DNA of 64,000 nt, from contig JAWHQI010000501.1 of NCBI GenBank assembly GCA_033032865.1, positions 682,001 through 746,000 on the forward strand, given 5' to 3'. Positions within the stretch are counted from its first letter, which is position 1. The number at the start of each line of letters is the position of its first letter. The stretch comes from Dactylorhiza incarnata. Its lineage: Eukaryota; Streptophyta; Magnoliopsida; Asparagales; Orchidaceae. The translations under genes and the position numbers were made by a program. Below are positions 10,244 to 23,300 of the stretch, piece by piece. Under the pieces are notes generated by a model that saw only the letters and a list, made by a program, of their open reading frames with translations, made no database searches and was not told the origin of the DNA.

Positions 10244-10712
10244 TTGAGTGGTTAATTATTGTGGAGACCTCCCATTCGAGGCTATATATATTATCTTCTT
10301 TCTGTACTAAGAGATGCATGTGTGGTTGAGATTAATTTCCCTGCAATATATAGATATATTGATATATATCTAATCACGCCAACTTTCCTTATATGTAACA
10401 CTATTGGTATTGAGGTTATTGGTCAACAAACTATTTAATTTTTTTTTCATTTTAATCTTCAATAAATAGATCTACATGCATGCTCATTGATTCATCGGAC
10501 ACAATATTATTCAAAAAGAAAAGAAATTCCTCATTCTGTCTTCCACAAAATAAAAAACAAAGCTTCTATACAGTGAAATAATTATTTGCTAAAGCTTTTT
10601 TCCTTTCCAAATTGTGCAGTATTAATAACAATATCATATATGTACACGTATGACAATAATCAACAAAAGTGATGATCAAAAAGCATACCCAAACATCAAC
10701 TAAAATACAGTC
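10244..10712. other. intergenic between membrane-protein gene and MYB gene
   Basis: Promoter side of the membrane-protein gene and 3' side of the MYB gene (both minus strand). AT-rich with 'tatatagatatattgatatata' stretches at 10347-10370. No further gene is seen. Confidence 0.5.
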
Positions 10713-12021
10713 TCAAAAGTTAAACCGACACCAATTAAGATCATCATCAACTAAAATACAGTTATCATCGTCCACCATCAACGACGAGGGGAATAAATTT
10801 TGCTGCAACTCGCCGTCGTCAAAACCATAGCCGCCGCCGGGGCAATCATGATTCATGGAGCTCTGCTGCATGAACTCATAATCCATATTATACGGGAACC
10901 ACTCATGCAACACTGGCGCAGCTACAGCTTCTTTGGGGATCATCTCATTTACATCTACACATGAGAATATGAGATCAACCGAAATCATTTTGATTTTTTT
11001 TATAAAAATAAATTAAAATGGTCTGCTAATAAGAATTACCGGCGGCAAAGCTATCCGAGTCAGCGAATTGATCGAGCGGCGCCGGGCCGTTTAAATCTTG
11101 CATCAATGAATTCCAAAAGCTGACGTCATCGAGTTCTGCACTACCTAATTAATGATCAATATTACAGGGGAACCACTCAGGCCAAAATAATTTTGAATTT
11201 TTTTTTAAATGTGTAGTAATTAGAGTAAGAGTTTACCTGCGGCGGAAGTATTATTCGGGTCAACGGGTTGACGGAGCGGCTCAGTAAGCAAGTTTTCCAC
11301 TGACGGCACCTGATCAACTTCACCGCCGTTTAAATATTCTTGTATCATTGAATTCAAAAAGTCAGCGTCTTCTTCCTCCATCAACGGCGACGACATGTCA
11401 TGTTGGATGGAAGGGAGTTCGTCTCTACAGGGAATGCCGTAATTATAAGGTGCCGGCGGCGGCGGGGATGGTGGCGCTGCAGCTGGATATATAATTTGGA
11501 CTATATTATTCCTGGGAACTGCGGCGGTCCTCTGTTTCCTCTTCTTCACTGAATTGCATATATTCTTGACACCATTATCCGTTCTTCCTGGGAACTGCAT
11601 TATTAAATCATCAATATATAATTAATTAGTACGAAATTAATTAAATCATTTGCAGCGGGCATTAATCAACTTCTATATTAATTATGTAAAATATAATACG
11701 TACATGAGAGGCAATGAGAGACCATTTGCTGCCGTACTGCTTGTGGAGATGAAGGACGTGCTGTTTCTCTTGTACGGTGAAGGGCTCCTTTTTCAGGCGA
11801 GGATGGAGCTGATTCTTCCACCGGAGCCGGCAACTCTTGCCGCCTCGCCGGAGACCGCATTTCCTGGCAACCTCGTCCCACTTACCAGCTCCGTGTTTTG
11901 TAATGTAAGCCAACAGAATCTCATCCTCCTCCTCTGTCCACGAGCCCTTCTTCGCCGGTAGCGCCGGCGGTGCTGCGGAGCAAGCTGCCGATGAGGACAA
12001 GTTCGCCGGAAAGCACTGCAT
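10713..12021 (-). CDS. R2R3-MYB transcription factor, four exons
   Basis: Exons are 12021-11704, 11594-11237, 11144-11040 and 10954-10713, all with GT-AG borders and consistent phases, coding for 340 residues. R2 begins KKGSWTEEEDEILLAYI, has its three Trp (GSW, GKWDEVA, RLRWKNQL) and contains GKSCRLRW. R3 begins KKEPFTVQEKQHVLHL (Phe for the first Trp, as usual in plants) and has GSKWSLIA. After the first intron it continues FPGRTDNGVKNICNS. The third Trp of R3 (normally N-Y/F-W-N) is Cys. The C-terminal half is acidic, with a Pro/Ala-rich patch (PAAAPPSPPPPAP) and short EDADFLNSM / DVSFWNSLM-like repeats that may form an activation region. It should act in the nucleus as a DNA-binding regulator; the repeat sequence is loosely GAMYB-like, but the subgroup is uncertain. 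Confidence 0.88.
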
Positions 12022-12627
12022 TTCGACTGCACTGCTTGCACATAGTAATAGCTAGAGCTAGAGGATGGATCAATGCAATTAATTAGATTTCCACATGCTT
12101 CGAATTTCAAAATAAAATAAAAAATTAATGGACCAAAACTATCTATTTTAATTACATTCTTTGGTTTTAAATTTTAAATCTGCGATAATGACGGGAGAGC
12201 ATTGGTCCATTAATTTTTTAAATAATTTTTCAAAAATACGTACGGACTACGGAAGCTGGAAAAGAAAATGGATTAATTTAGGTATAATTAATCGAATATT
12301 AGACATTTTCAAATATTTTTAAATTAAGCACGGATTTCTTCAATATTTTCCACGTAAAATATATAATCGAACAGAAGCATTTAGCATGCATGCAGATTGA
12401 TGAAAATGCGCGCCAAATTAATTAGAATATTCTAACCCCGGTGATCGAGAGAGTTAATTACCAGGAATGAGCTGGAATTGGCATCAGCTGGCAGAATCTT
12501 CTAAATTAACCAGGAATTTTGAAGAAGAACGAAAAAGATGATCGCGGAAGACGATCGCGGAACACTCTTCAAAACGGCCGGGATTCAATGAAGACGCTTT
12601 AAGTGAACATTGGCCTTATAACTCTAC

Positions 12628-12628
<1 letters not shown>

Positions 12629-12677
<49 letters not shown>
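12629..12677. repeat. (ATT)n microsatellite, about 16 units
   Basis: Uninterrupted ATT repeat of 49 bases, about 600 bp upstream of the MYB start. Confidence 0.95.
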
Positions 12678-12961
12678 GTTGAAGAAGATAAGATAAACAA
12701 ATTACAAATTGTTATAAATTGAGATGAGTTTATATATGGGTGTCACATTATCTCCGACTCGTATGCTCGTAATTAGCGAGGCGGATACATAAGAAGTGGT
12801 GAAAGATATTTATGCATTTCAAAATTTGCAAATAAATATCTAGCTAGCTATATATACTGTGTTTACCGCATCACCTTTTTTTTTTTGCATTTCTTGCTTC
12901 CAAAGTGATAATCTTGATCTACAATCATAATTTGCTTCAAAATTGAATGTTATGAAATGTG

Positions 12962-13084
12962 AACTCCGGGAGAGGTAAATGTTATGTTTTGTAACATTGA
13001 GAGATGTTTTTTGTAATTTCAATAATAAGAGGGGTGCAATATGTACTTTTGCAAACTTAGAGGCGAGGTCCCGGTAAATGTCCC
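12962..13084. mobile_element. third copy of the GGTCATTTACCGGG-type MITE family
   Basis: The right end (aacttagaggcgaggtcccggtaaatgtccc) matches the right end of the element at 8383-8571 almost base for base (two mismatches in the core). The interior shares 'gaggggtgcaat' and 'tgtaatttcaa'. The left end is less clear. Confidence 0.6.
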
Positions 13085-13815
13085 ATAACAATAATGCTTA
13101 ACCAATATAATTCATGACATAAGAGATTTAAATCCTTGTTGGTTTAACCTAGACCACCTCTATGATAGATTTTGGTCATCGAGCGAAGTTATCACTAACA
13201 ATCCAAGACATAATTTATAGCGGAGAGGGTCGAGTTGAATCTATGTAGAATAGATAGAGATGCAAAGAAGAAACAAATCTTTTTCATGATAATAAGAAAA
13301 ACAATACAAAGCACATTGACAGGTGAACCCACATTCTAAACCAAGAAGATATTAAGGCTCTATTTGGTGCGGCGTTTTTGCTCCGGTGAATTTGGACAAA
13401 AACTCCATCATCATAGAATGTATGTTTGGCATGACAACAGTTATGACTGCCGCCAAGGAAAAAAACTAGTTTTAAACATAAAAGTGGATGAATTTCCATA
13501 GGTGAGGTCGGGGTGTTCAAGACCACCGCCGCCTCGCCAAGCGGTTCATAACCGCCGTGTTCTCATATTCAAGATTTTAAAATACAATTACACTCTCCAA
13601 GGTTTTGAAAACTATAACGATTTCTTAATTAAACCCTAAAAACTATCATTTTCAAAAAATAATTACATGAATTTAATGCTCACAAAGCATCCAACAAGCA
13701 ACCAGAAGCTCATAGAACCATTAAAAATGTGGAATTACATTAAAAAAACACGTGCTTAAATGATCTGAAAGAGAGCACAATGCCTCATCCCATCTCTGAA
13801 CTAATATAAATCACA

Positions 13816-16800
13816 TCAAGTTAAACACAGAGAAAACTTCTGCCTGGATAATAGTTGCTTCAGTTTTCTTATCAGCGGTTGATTATTACACATATAATCC
13901 TCAAAAGACTTTCTTAAACCCTGAAGTACCTGCACATCACTTTCAGTTGACCCGCGGTTCAGAAGGGTGGAGAATAGATTGCTCCACAATTCGACTTTCC
14001 AGTACCTGAGGACACAATAAATATATGAATAAATGATTCGGGTTTATGGACTTGGTACATATTTTTTTTAGAATGACTGCTCGGATTCTCCAATTGCAGA
14101 GAAGATGCGTGTTGAAACCGATTTCTCGGCCTCTTGTGGAGTTCGGGGCCCTCACCGAAATGAGGGGCAGCTAGCCCTTGCTGATCTCTCGGAGAAGGTA
14201 GACTGAAGACTAGAAAGAAGACTAAGACCTTAGTCGCAGCGAGGAGGTCCCTCCAATAACCCGGAAGATCGTTGAGCGCTTCCCCTCCCAAGCCAAAGCT
14301 GAGACTCGGGCACCTTGGAGAGCTCTGAAAATGCTAACCAAAGAAAGCCTGAGGAGAGAGAAGCTGAAGTCAAGTCCTCTCCAAAGGTGCCCTTAAGGTC
14401 CTATATATAAGTTTTCTGATATGGCCTGCAAATAGCAGGATTCCGCCTTTTGATTTTACTATCTGCACCCCAAATGGGTCTGCTAACAGCCAAACTCCGC
14501 TGTTTGGAGAGGCTAAAGGCAGGTCACCAAGGATAAAAGGGTAATTTGGCTCTATCAACCTATAGGCAAGGAACCGCGAGAACCTTACTGTCGAAGCTCT
14601 CGCGGGCCTTCTCGCGAGCCCTGCTCGTGATGCCTCTCCTAGGCGATCACCCTGCGAGGACCTCGCCGGCCAATTCTGGCGGTATCTGCCGAGGTCCGAT
14701 CTCGCGAGCCTTCCTGCGAGACCGCCTCTGGACTTCGTCGATCTCAACACGCCTTTCGCCGAACGCAGGTCACTGATTGAATGAACACGGACGAGGTTGA
14801 CGGATGCCGAACGCTAAGTTGTTCGTTGTTTGCTGAGATGGGTGATTCGTCGACCACTGCTTCCCCGCTGTAACTAGCCGAGCGCTGCCGTAGAATATAT
14901 TTTGTTCGTCGGGCGCCGTCCGACGAATGCTGAGCTCCGTTCGGCATTTGTCGAGTGTAGAATTGGGCGAGGTCTGGGTCTCGCGAAGATATCTGCCGAG
15001 GTAGGGGTCTCCGAGCGTTGATCTCGCCGATCCTTCTCGCTCGCCCTTCAGCGAGCCCTCCGAGAGGGAGGGTCCTCGGCATTTAAGGTCTCTCTTCCTT
15101 ATTACCTCCATCCTATTGTCTTCTTGAACCGAGCCTCCTTGCCTGGCGAATATCGGGGTTGTACACAATCCCCGCTCTTCGCGAGGATATTTATGCTCGC
15201 GAAGAAACATCCAACCCTTGGTATTCGCCAGCCCCTTGATGATCTGTCAGGAATCTTTGGTGGGGCCCACCCCGTAGCCTATAAATATCATTCCGAGTCC
15301 TTAGTAGCGCGCGCCGCCACTTCCTTTCCTTCTCTTTTTTCCGGTACTGGAGATGCCTCTTTCCGAAGAAGCCGAGGCTCGCCTGAGGGAGGTGAGAACC
15401 GGCGGGCTACCCTCCACGACCAGGGTCCCGGCCTGGATGAATCGGCCGCCCCCTGCTCAGTCGCCGAAAATCAAGAAGGCGAGGGCGGCTCGTCGAACCG
15501 GGGATGACTCCGTGCTGTTGGACTCCTCCCCGGACGATCGCCACCACGAGAAGGTACGAGCTACTCCTCTAGTTCACGTCAATAAATTTGCGTGTGATTC
15601 ATATCTACTCGCAGGATGCTTTGCCGAACGAGAACGCTGGAGAACCCGCCGATGGGTCTCGCAAAAACCCGCCGGCGGATACTAATCTCGCTGGGAAAAA
15701 CGTCACCGGTATGATCTTGATCTCGCATGCCAAAATGTTCCTTGTCAATTATCTGACCTTCGTTGCTCACTTCTTACAGTCTCGCCCCTGAAGTCCTCGG
15801 CTCGCCAGGCATCGGGGCCTCCGCCTCCTGACAAAATTATAGATAAGCCCGGATTCCAACTCCTGACGAGCGAGGAGACCGGTGGCTCTGTGCCGCCAAA
15901 GATCCCCCCGACCAACAGCGCAGCCTACCCTCCCGGCCTGGGTAAATCTTTCTATCCTCACTATGGCAACGTGTTCCAGGGCCGTCCCTCGACTTCCCGC
16001 CCCCCCCCCCCCCCCCCCCCCCCCCCGCTGGGTAAGCATTCTGACGACCCCTTGCCCTGCGCGAACTCAAGCGCTCCATCTAACCTCTTCGTAATATCTC
16101 GCAGAGAATCCCGAAAATCCGCCTAACGATTCCGAGTTGGGCGATGACGAGATGTCCCCCCTTCCTGACCAGGTGGAGGACTTCTTAGGGGATCCGCGAG
16201 ATCCTGAGATGATGAAACAACGGGCCGCGGAGTTGTTGAGGAAACACGGGCGGATGCTGATGGACCTCAACATGCAAGCGAGACGGGACAGGGAAGCCGC
16301 CGAGGATAGGCACGCCGTTCTGATGGAAGAGTGTGCGAGGCTCCGGCAGGCGAGACAGCGTGACCAGGATGAGAATGGCACGACGCCGGAGGTGCATATA
16401 GCTAGGATGAGAGACTACGCATACCTCATGGACAGGGAGGGCCGTTTGGCAGAGGATTATTATAACTCTAGGGTACCGCCGCGGTCCGGGTCGCGGGTTG
16501 GGGGCAGGTGGAAATGATTACCCCATGATTCTCGCTAACTGTTGTGTCGTCGCGAACTCTTATTATTTGTAATGGGTGCTGTTGTTTTAGACAATCTCGG
16601 CATGGCTCATAACTCGCATATTTGCCACTTGTATGTTGGCTTTATTTCTTCTGACAATAAGTATTACTAGCTTTTTATTATTTCTCGCTCGCTGCTAATA
16701 AATCTGTTTCATTTTCATGTCATATCGTGCTCGCGAGGACCCTCTGTTCTCGCTAAATATATCTCGAGAAAATGTTGCTTGTACTAACCCCGCAGGTCTT

Positions 16801-19800
16801 TCTCGCCCGCGGCCATGATGTGATGTTTTTGCCGCTACCTGCGCTTGGGCTTCTTCCCGCCCATATATTTTGGCTATAAATAGGCGGTCATAACTGAGTC
16901 AACCACCGCATTTACTGTCAACCTTCTTCCTCCTCCGCTTCAGAGCTCTCGCTCCTTCGTTCTCGCTCTACTTTCTTTCTCGCAGGTTATCAAGATGGGA
17001 GGCGACGCTAATGAGTCGGAGGGTCGGCGAAAGATTGCAAAGGCTTTCGCCGAGCACACCTTCTACCACTGCAACCTGACAGACGAGGAATATTTCAGCG
17101 CGGTCGCTGATTATATCACCCCCCCCCCCTTCGAGGCTCGCCGTCCCAGCGAGAACGACGTGATTAATGCGCCGCTCGTCGACGAGTTGGCCATCCCGAC
17201 CGCTCATTTTGCGGTCGGCTTGCGTCTCCCCCTGTGGCCGGAAGTTTGGCAGGTAATGATTATTCTCGCTCATCTCTTATTTTTTTTGCTGGTTAAGTCT
17301 CGCTCATCATATATGCTGATCTTGGTTTTCTTGCCGCTCGGCAGGTCCTCAAGCATTACGGCGTTGTTCCGGGTCAGCTGACCCCTAACGCCATGGCGGT
17401 GGTTACCGCTTTCGCCTGATACCTGCGCGAGGAGCGCATCGAGTTCAGCCTCCCGGCTTAAGCTGTTCTCGTTCCGCGCCTACAAGGACGGGACCGCCTA
17501 CTTCGTGGGCTCGGGTCCTAAGGTTGACGAAACCGTCAACAAAACCCACTTCTGGGCCCAGAAGTTTCTCTTCGTTAAGGGGAGCTTCAGTAACATCCCG
17601 ATCTCACCCGTCCAGCACGGCGAGACCACCTACCGGCCCACTGCCCTCGGAGGACACGACGCCCTCCTCTATCAGTTCTTCTGTAAGAAGAACTTCGAGG
17701 TTGTTCATCTTCGCCGCAACCTCGACAAGCTGCTTCTAGTGCTCGCTGGGGAAGGTAAAGATCTCGCTCTATCACACCCCCCCCCCTTTTTTTGGTAACC
17801 TCGTACTTATCGGAATTTCTCACCTTTTTTAGGTGAGCGGGATCTCCCCGTCCATCCCCCCTACGCGAGCAATCGGAAAACCGACGCTACCCTGGCTCTC
17901 GCGACCATGGGGGCGGAGGCTTGCCGGGGCGCCGTCACACCAGGTGAGCACTCCTCTCGCAAGAGACCGGGGGCTTCTGGTAGCCATGTCGTTCCATCAA
18001 AATCTCCGCCGAAGAAAAAGAGTAAGAAGAGCGGGGTCTCGCTCGCCCCCTCGAAGGGAAAAGAGCCTCGCGAGGCCGCCTTCGATGAGTTCGATCTCAC
18101 CGGCCTCTCCGCAGGGGGTGAGGACGACGAGCCCTGCCAGGAGGCCTCTAGAACCTCCGTCCTGCCCATCCCCGTCAACCATTACAACTTCGGCCTCGGC
18201 CAGAGGCGCCGGGATGAGACCGGCGAGCTCCTGGTCAACTGGAAACCGGAGACAAACCGGGTGGACATCTCCACCATCCTTCCCTCCTGGGTGGAGAAGG
18301 AGACCGTCAGCGGTCACGCCTTCGACCTCTCGTTCGCTCTCTATGGGCGCGAGGACGCGGGTTCTTATAAAGACGAGACTGCGAGAACCCTCGCTTTCGA
18401 GAGTGCGAGGTCTCAGCTGCGCTCTGCCGAGCTCGCCCATATGACGGGGAGGCGCTGCTTACAGCTGGAGCTTCAGAACGTGGAGCTCGCGAGGGCCTAT
18501 CAGGGGCTTCTTGCCGAGAACACGCAGCTGAAGGAGAAGCCGCTCGCTGCAGAGGACAGTGTGGTGGGTCACCTAGACTTCCTTATCTTTTTTTCCTTTG
18601 GCCATTTCGCTTCTTTAATTGAACTTATTTGCAGGATGTCGAGACTGCCGGAAGAGCCGACGCTCGCATCAAGGAATTGGAGGGCGAGGTGGCTGGGCTG
18701 AAAGCCCTAAACTGCGATCTCACCCGTGCCGTCGTTCCCCTTCCCCCCGCCGTCTGAAGGAAGAGCGGCGAGCGCGAGACGAGGACATTCGCCTGGAGTC
18801 TACCGAGTCAGCTCGCTACATCTTCTCGACGATGAAGGCGGCCGGTCTCCTAGCTGCCGACGCGTCTGACATGGTTCTGGAGGATATCGTCCCGGAGCTC
18901 TTCATCCCGCTCCCACCAGTGAAGAGCAGTGATGACGAGGAGGAATTCGCGAGCGACTCATGATGCTTATAGATTTTTGATTGTATTTTATGTTTTGTTT
19001 TGGGCTGGCGAGATCGCCGCCTTTTGTAATTTAACTGTGAAATGCATGGATGCACATTTTTAGCCTTGTATTGTGTTTGCCCTTTCTGCGGCTTTGTCTT
19101 TTTTTGCTGGCATCTCGCTCTCGCTTATCTCGATGTTCATTTTTATGTAGGCTATCCCGCGATGATCGTTCTCGCATCTTGCGTTATTGAATAGACAGGC
19201 ACAGGACCTTTTTGGCTGCTCTGGCCTTTCGTTATTTGACTTAGGATTATTACCCTTTAGGTATGCGTTTTTCTCTAGGTCTCGCAAGGTATTTTTCTTC
19301 TCGGCAAGAGCTCGCCTCTTACCCTGCCGGCGATCTGTCTGTCGAGCACCGGATACCCCGGAGAGCATAGGATTGATTCTCGTTCCTCGCATACTATCGT
19401 GCGAAGTCTCTCTTTGCCGAGCGAGCAAGCCCGCCGAGCGAGGAGTATTCCAGCATAAAGACTTGTCACCTTGCTAGCCTCTCCAGAGATCAACCTGAAC
19501 CCCCCGTCTAGTGAGAGCCCGGGAGCGGAATCGATTTGGGGCATTCCAGCACCAATACTTGTCACCTTGCCAGCCTCTCCAGAGATCAACCTGAACCCCC
19601 CGTCTAGTGAGAGCCCGGGAGCGGAATCGATCTGGGGCATTTCAGCACCAATACTTGTCACCTTGCCAGCCTCTCCAGAGATCAACCTGAACCCCCGTCT
19701 AGTGAGAGCCCGGGAGCGGAATCGATCTGGGGCATTCCAGCACCAATACTTGTCACCTTGTCAGCCTCTCCAGAGATCAACCTGAACCCCCCGTATAGTG

Positions 19801-20264
19801 AGAGCCCGGGAACGGAATCGATCTGGGGCATTCCAGCACCAATACTTGTCACCTTGCCAGCCTCTCCAGAGATCAACCTGAACCCCCCGTCTAGTGAGAG
19901 CCCGGGAGCGGAATCGATCTGGGGCATTCCAGCACCAATACTTGACACATTGCCAGCCTCTCCAGAGATCAACCTGAACCCCCCGTCTAGTGAGAGCCCG
20001 GGAGCGGAATCGATCTGGGGCATTCCAGCACCAATACTTGTCACCTTGTCAACCTCTCCAGAGATCAACCTGAACCCCCCGTCTAGTGAGAGCCCGGGAG
20101 CGGAATCGATCTGGGGCATTCCAGCACCAATACTTGTCACATTGCCAGCCTCTCCAGAGATCAACCTGAACCCCCCGTCTAGTGAGAGCCCGGGAGCGGA
20201 ATCGATCTGGGGCATTCCAGCACCAATACTTGTCACCTTGCCAGCCTCTCCAGAGATCAACCTG

Positions 20265-20303
<39 letters not shown>

Positions 20304-23300
20304 TCTAGTGAGAGCCCGAGAGCGGAATCGATCTGGGGCATTCTAGCACCAATACTTGTCACCTTCCCAGCCTCTCCAGAGATCAACCTGAACCCCCCGT
20401 CTAGTGAGAGCCCGGGAGCGGAATCGATCTGGGGCATTCCAGCACCAATACTTGTCACCTTGCCAGCCTCTCCAGAGATCAACCTGAACCCCCCGTCTAG
20501 TGAGAGCCCGGGAGCGGAATCGATCTGGGGCATTCCAGCACCAATACTTGTCACCTTGCTTGCCTTCGCATAGTAGTTATGACTATCAAGTGAGGAGGTA
20601 AAATATTCAACTAACATCATCATAAAATTTTCAAGGATAGAATCGTTTCAAATCGTCTCCACTTCTTGCTCGGTCTAGAGGTACCCCTTCCACATCTCGG
20701 AGGTGATACCCCCCTGACTTGAACACTTCACTTACAATGTATGGACCCTCCCAATTGGGGTTGAGCTTACCTACCGCGGCCCCTCTCCCGGCCGCGTCGA
20801 CCTTCTTCAAGACCAGGTCCCCTTTTTGAAAGTGTTTTATTCGTATGTGTTTGTCAAAATATCGGGCCATTCGTCGCTTGATTTCCTCCTGCCTGATGGT
20901 GGCCTGGTCCCGGAGTTCCTCCACCAGGTCTAGGGATAGCCTTTGTTCTTCTTCGTTGGCCACCAGCCACTCTTCATCCCCTTCACCTGCGGCGATCACC
21001 CTGGGGGTCTTTACTTCGAACTCAATGGGGAGGACTGCTTCGGACCCATGAGAAAGTTTGAACGGGGTCTCCCCGGTGGCGGTGTTAGGGGTAGTTCTCG
21101 GGGCCTAGAGAACGGACGGTAGTTGCTCTATCCAGTTCCCTCAGAGGTTTTCCACCTTCTTCTTCAGTAAGTTGACGATTACTTTGTTTGCCGCTTCCAC
21201 CTGGTCGTTGCTTCTTGGGTGGTGAACCGATGCGAACCTGAGGTCGATGCCAAGCTGGGTGCAGAAGCTAACGAATTCTTCGCTAGCAAATTGCGGCCCA
21301 TTATCCGTCACTATAGCCAGGGGGAGGCCGTGCCTGCAAATTATTTCTCCCCATACAAAATTCCTCACAACTTGATATGTTACCTTGGCGAGCGCCTTCA
21401 CTTCTACCCATTTGGAGAAATAATCGATCATGACCAGTAAGAACCTTCTTTGGCCGCTAGCTTGAGGGAAAGGGTCAACTAGGTTCAACCCCCATACGGC
21501 GAAGGGCCAGGGAGCAGTGATGGTTCGGAGCCTCTGAGCTGGGAGGAGTTGGAGTGGAGCATAGAGCTGGCACTTTGAATACCTCCTCGCGAATTCCGTC
21601 GCATCCTTGCTGAGGGTGGGCCAGAAATAGCCTTGTCTCAACACCCTCCCTTCCAGAGTTCGGCTCCCGGAGTGACTCCCACACTCCCCGGAGTGAATTT
21701 CTTCTAGGACTCTCAGAACCTCCTCCTCTGAAACGCAACGGGCCAGGAGTCCCGAGAGAGTCTTCCTGTACAGCCCTCCTGCATGCAAAGAGTAATAAGC
21801 CGACTTATACCTGAAGCATCGCCTGTCTATGTCTCCTTCAGGGAACTTCCCTGATGACAAGAAGGAGATGAAGGGATCCATCCACGAGATCCGCTGATCC
21901 ACCTCCATCAGTTCCCCTTCCTCGATGGAGGGTCGGAAGAGTTCTGAAACCGTTCCTCCTGCTCGGGGACCGAACTTGGCTAGGAGGTCCGCGAGGGTGC
22001 TCTCTTCCCTGGGCACGTGTTTGATGGAGAAAGTGTGGAATTGCCCGATGACTCCCTTGACCTTCTCCAAGTACCGCAGGAGGGTCGGGTCCTTTGCCTC
22101 AAACTCTCCCTTGACTTGGCATGCTACCACCATGGAGTCTGTCGAGACCTCCACATCTTGCACTCACAGTTCTCGAGCTAACCGCAGGCCCGCTATCACC
22201 GCCTCGTACTCCGCTTGGTTGTTGGTAATCAGAAAATGGATGTTCAAGGCTTGCTCGATCTTTGTCCCTTGGGGACTCATTAGGATGATTCCCCCTCCAT
22301 AGGAGTGCTTTCCTGACGCACCATCCACCAACATCTTCCACGCCACTGGGGGAGGTGGTTCATGTTCCCCCACTTCGGATGTGTAGTCAGCCATGAAGTC
22401 TGCCACCGCTTGGGCCTTGATTGACGCCCTAGGGACAAACGTAATGTTGAACTCACTCAGCTCCACAGACCACTTTGCCAATCTTCCCGAGTGCTCTACC
22501 CCTTCCATGATTTTGCGAAGCGGGTGATCCGTCACTACTCTGATGGAGTGTGCCTGAAAGTAGGGCCGGAGCCTCCGAGCCGCCACCACCAATGCGAAAG
22601 CCAACTTTTCCAAGATTGGGTATCGGAGCTCCGCCTTCTTCAGCACTCGGCTGACATAGTAGATAGGGAATTGCTTTCTTCCTTCCTCACGGATCAATAC
22701 TGAGCTTACCGCTTGAAGTATGGGGGTTTGGGTGAGTTGCTCTTCCAAGGCTCGGAAGGCTCCCTCGCACTCCGAAGCCCATTCAAATTTCTTGTTGCCC
22801 CTTAGCGCCTTAAAGAAGGGCGCACACTTCTCTCCCGCCTTGGAGAGGAATCTGCTAAGTCCGGCCAGCTTCCCCGTGAGGCTCTGAACCTCCTTCGGGT
22901 TTCTTGGCGACCCCAATTCCATTATCGCATTGACCTTGTCTGGGTTAGGTTCCACTCCTGCCGGGGTGAGTCAGTGGCCTAGGAACTTCCCTCGGCTAGC
23001 CCCGAAGACACACTTCAAGGGGTTGAGCTTCATCTTATACTTCCGTAGGGTCCCAAACGTCTCCTCAAGGTCTCGGAGGTGAGACCCAAGGTCCCGGCTC
23101 TTTACCATGAGGTCATCAACATAGACCTCCAAGTTTCTTCCCCTTTGTTCGCGGAAGACCCTATCCATCATCCTTTGGTACGTGGCACCTGTGTTCTTGA
23201 GCCCGAAGGGCATCATCTTATAACAGTAACATCCATCCCCCGTGATGAAGGAGACATTTATGATGTCCGGGGGGTGCATGCGAATTTGGTGGTAACCTGA

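Larger units (their letters stand above)
12022..13815. other. MYB upstream region and intergenic DNA
   Basis: AT-rich. It holds the promoter side of the MYB gene, a trinucleotide microsatellite (12629-12677) and a MITE copy (12962-13084). 13351-13560 contains GC-richer sequence (gctctatttggtgcggcg) that may be a degenerate element, but ends could not be paired. No gene is supported. Confidence 0.5.

Noticed and set aside
11650..11961. 103-codon plus-strand ORF opposite the MYB exon
   Set aside because: It is the antisense of the conserved MYB repeat and has no independent support.
13351..13560. GC-richer block as a MITE or gene
   Set aside because: Neither paired termini nor a TSD, and the short minus frame has no recognisable domain.
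19472..20623. Long plus and minus ORFs (271 and 313 codons) across the 96-bp array as repeat-protein genes
   Set aside because: They follow from a period divisible by three, exist on both strands, and lie in a non-coding part of a Tat element.
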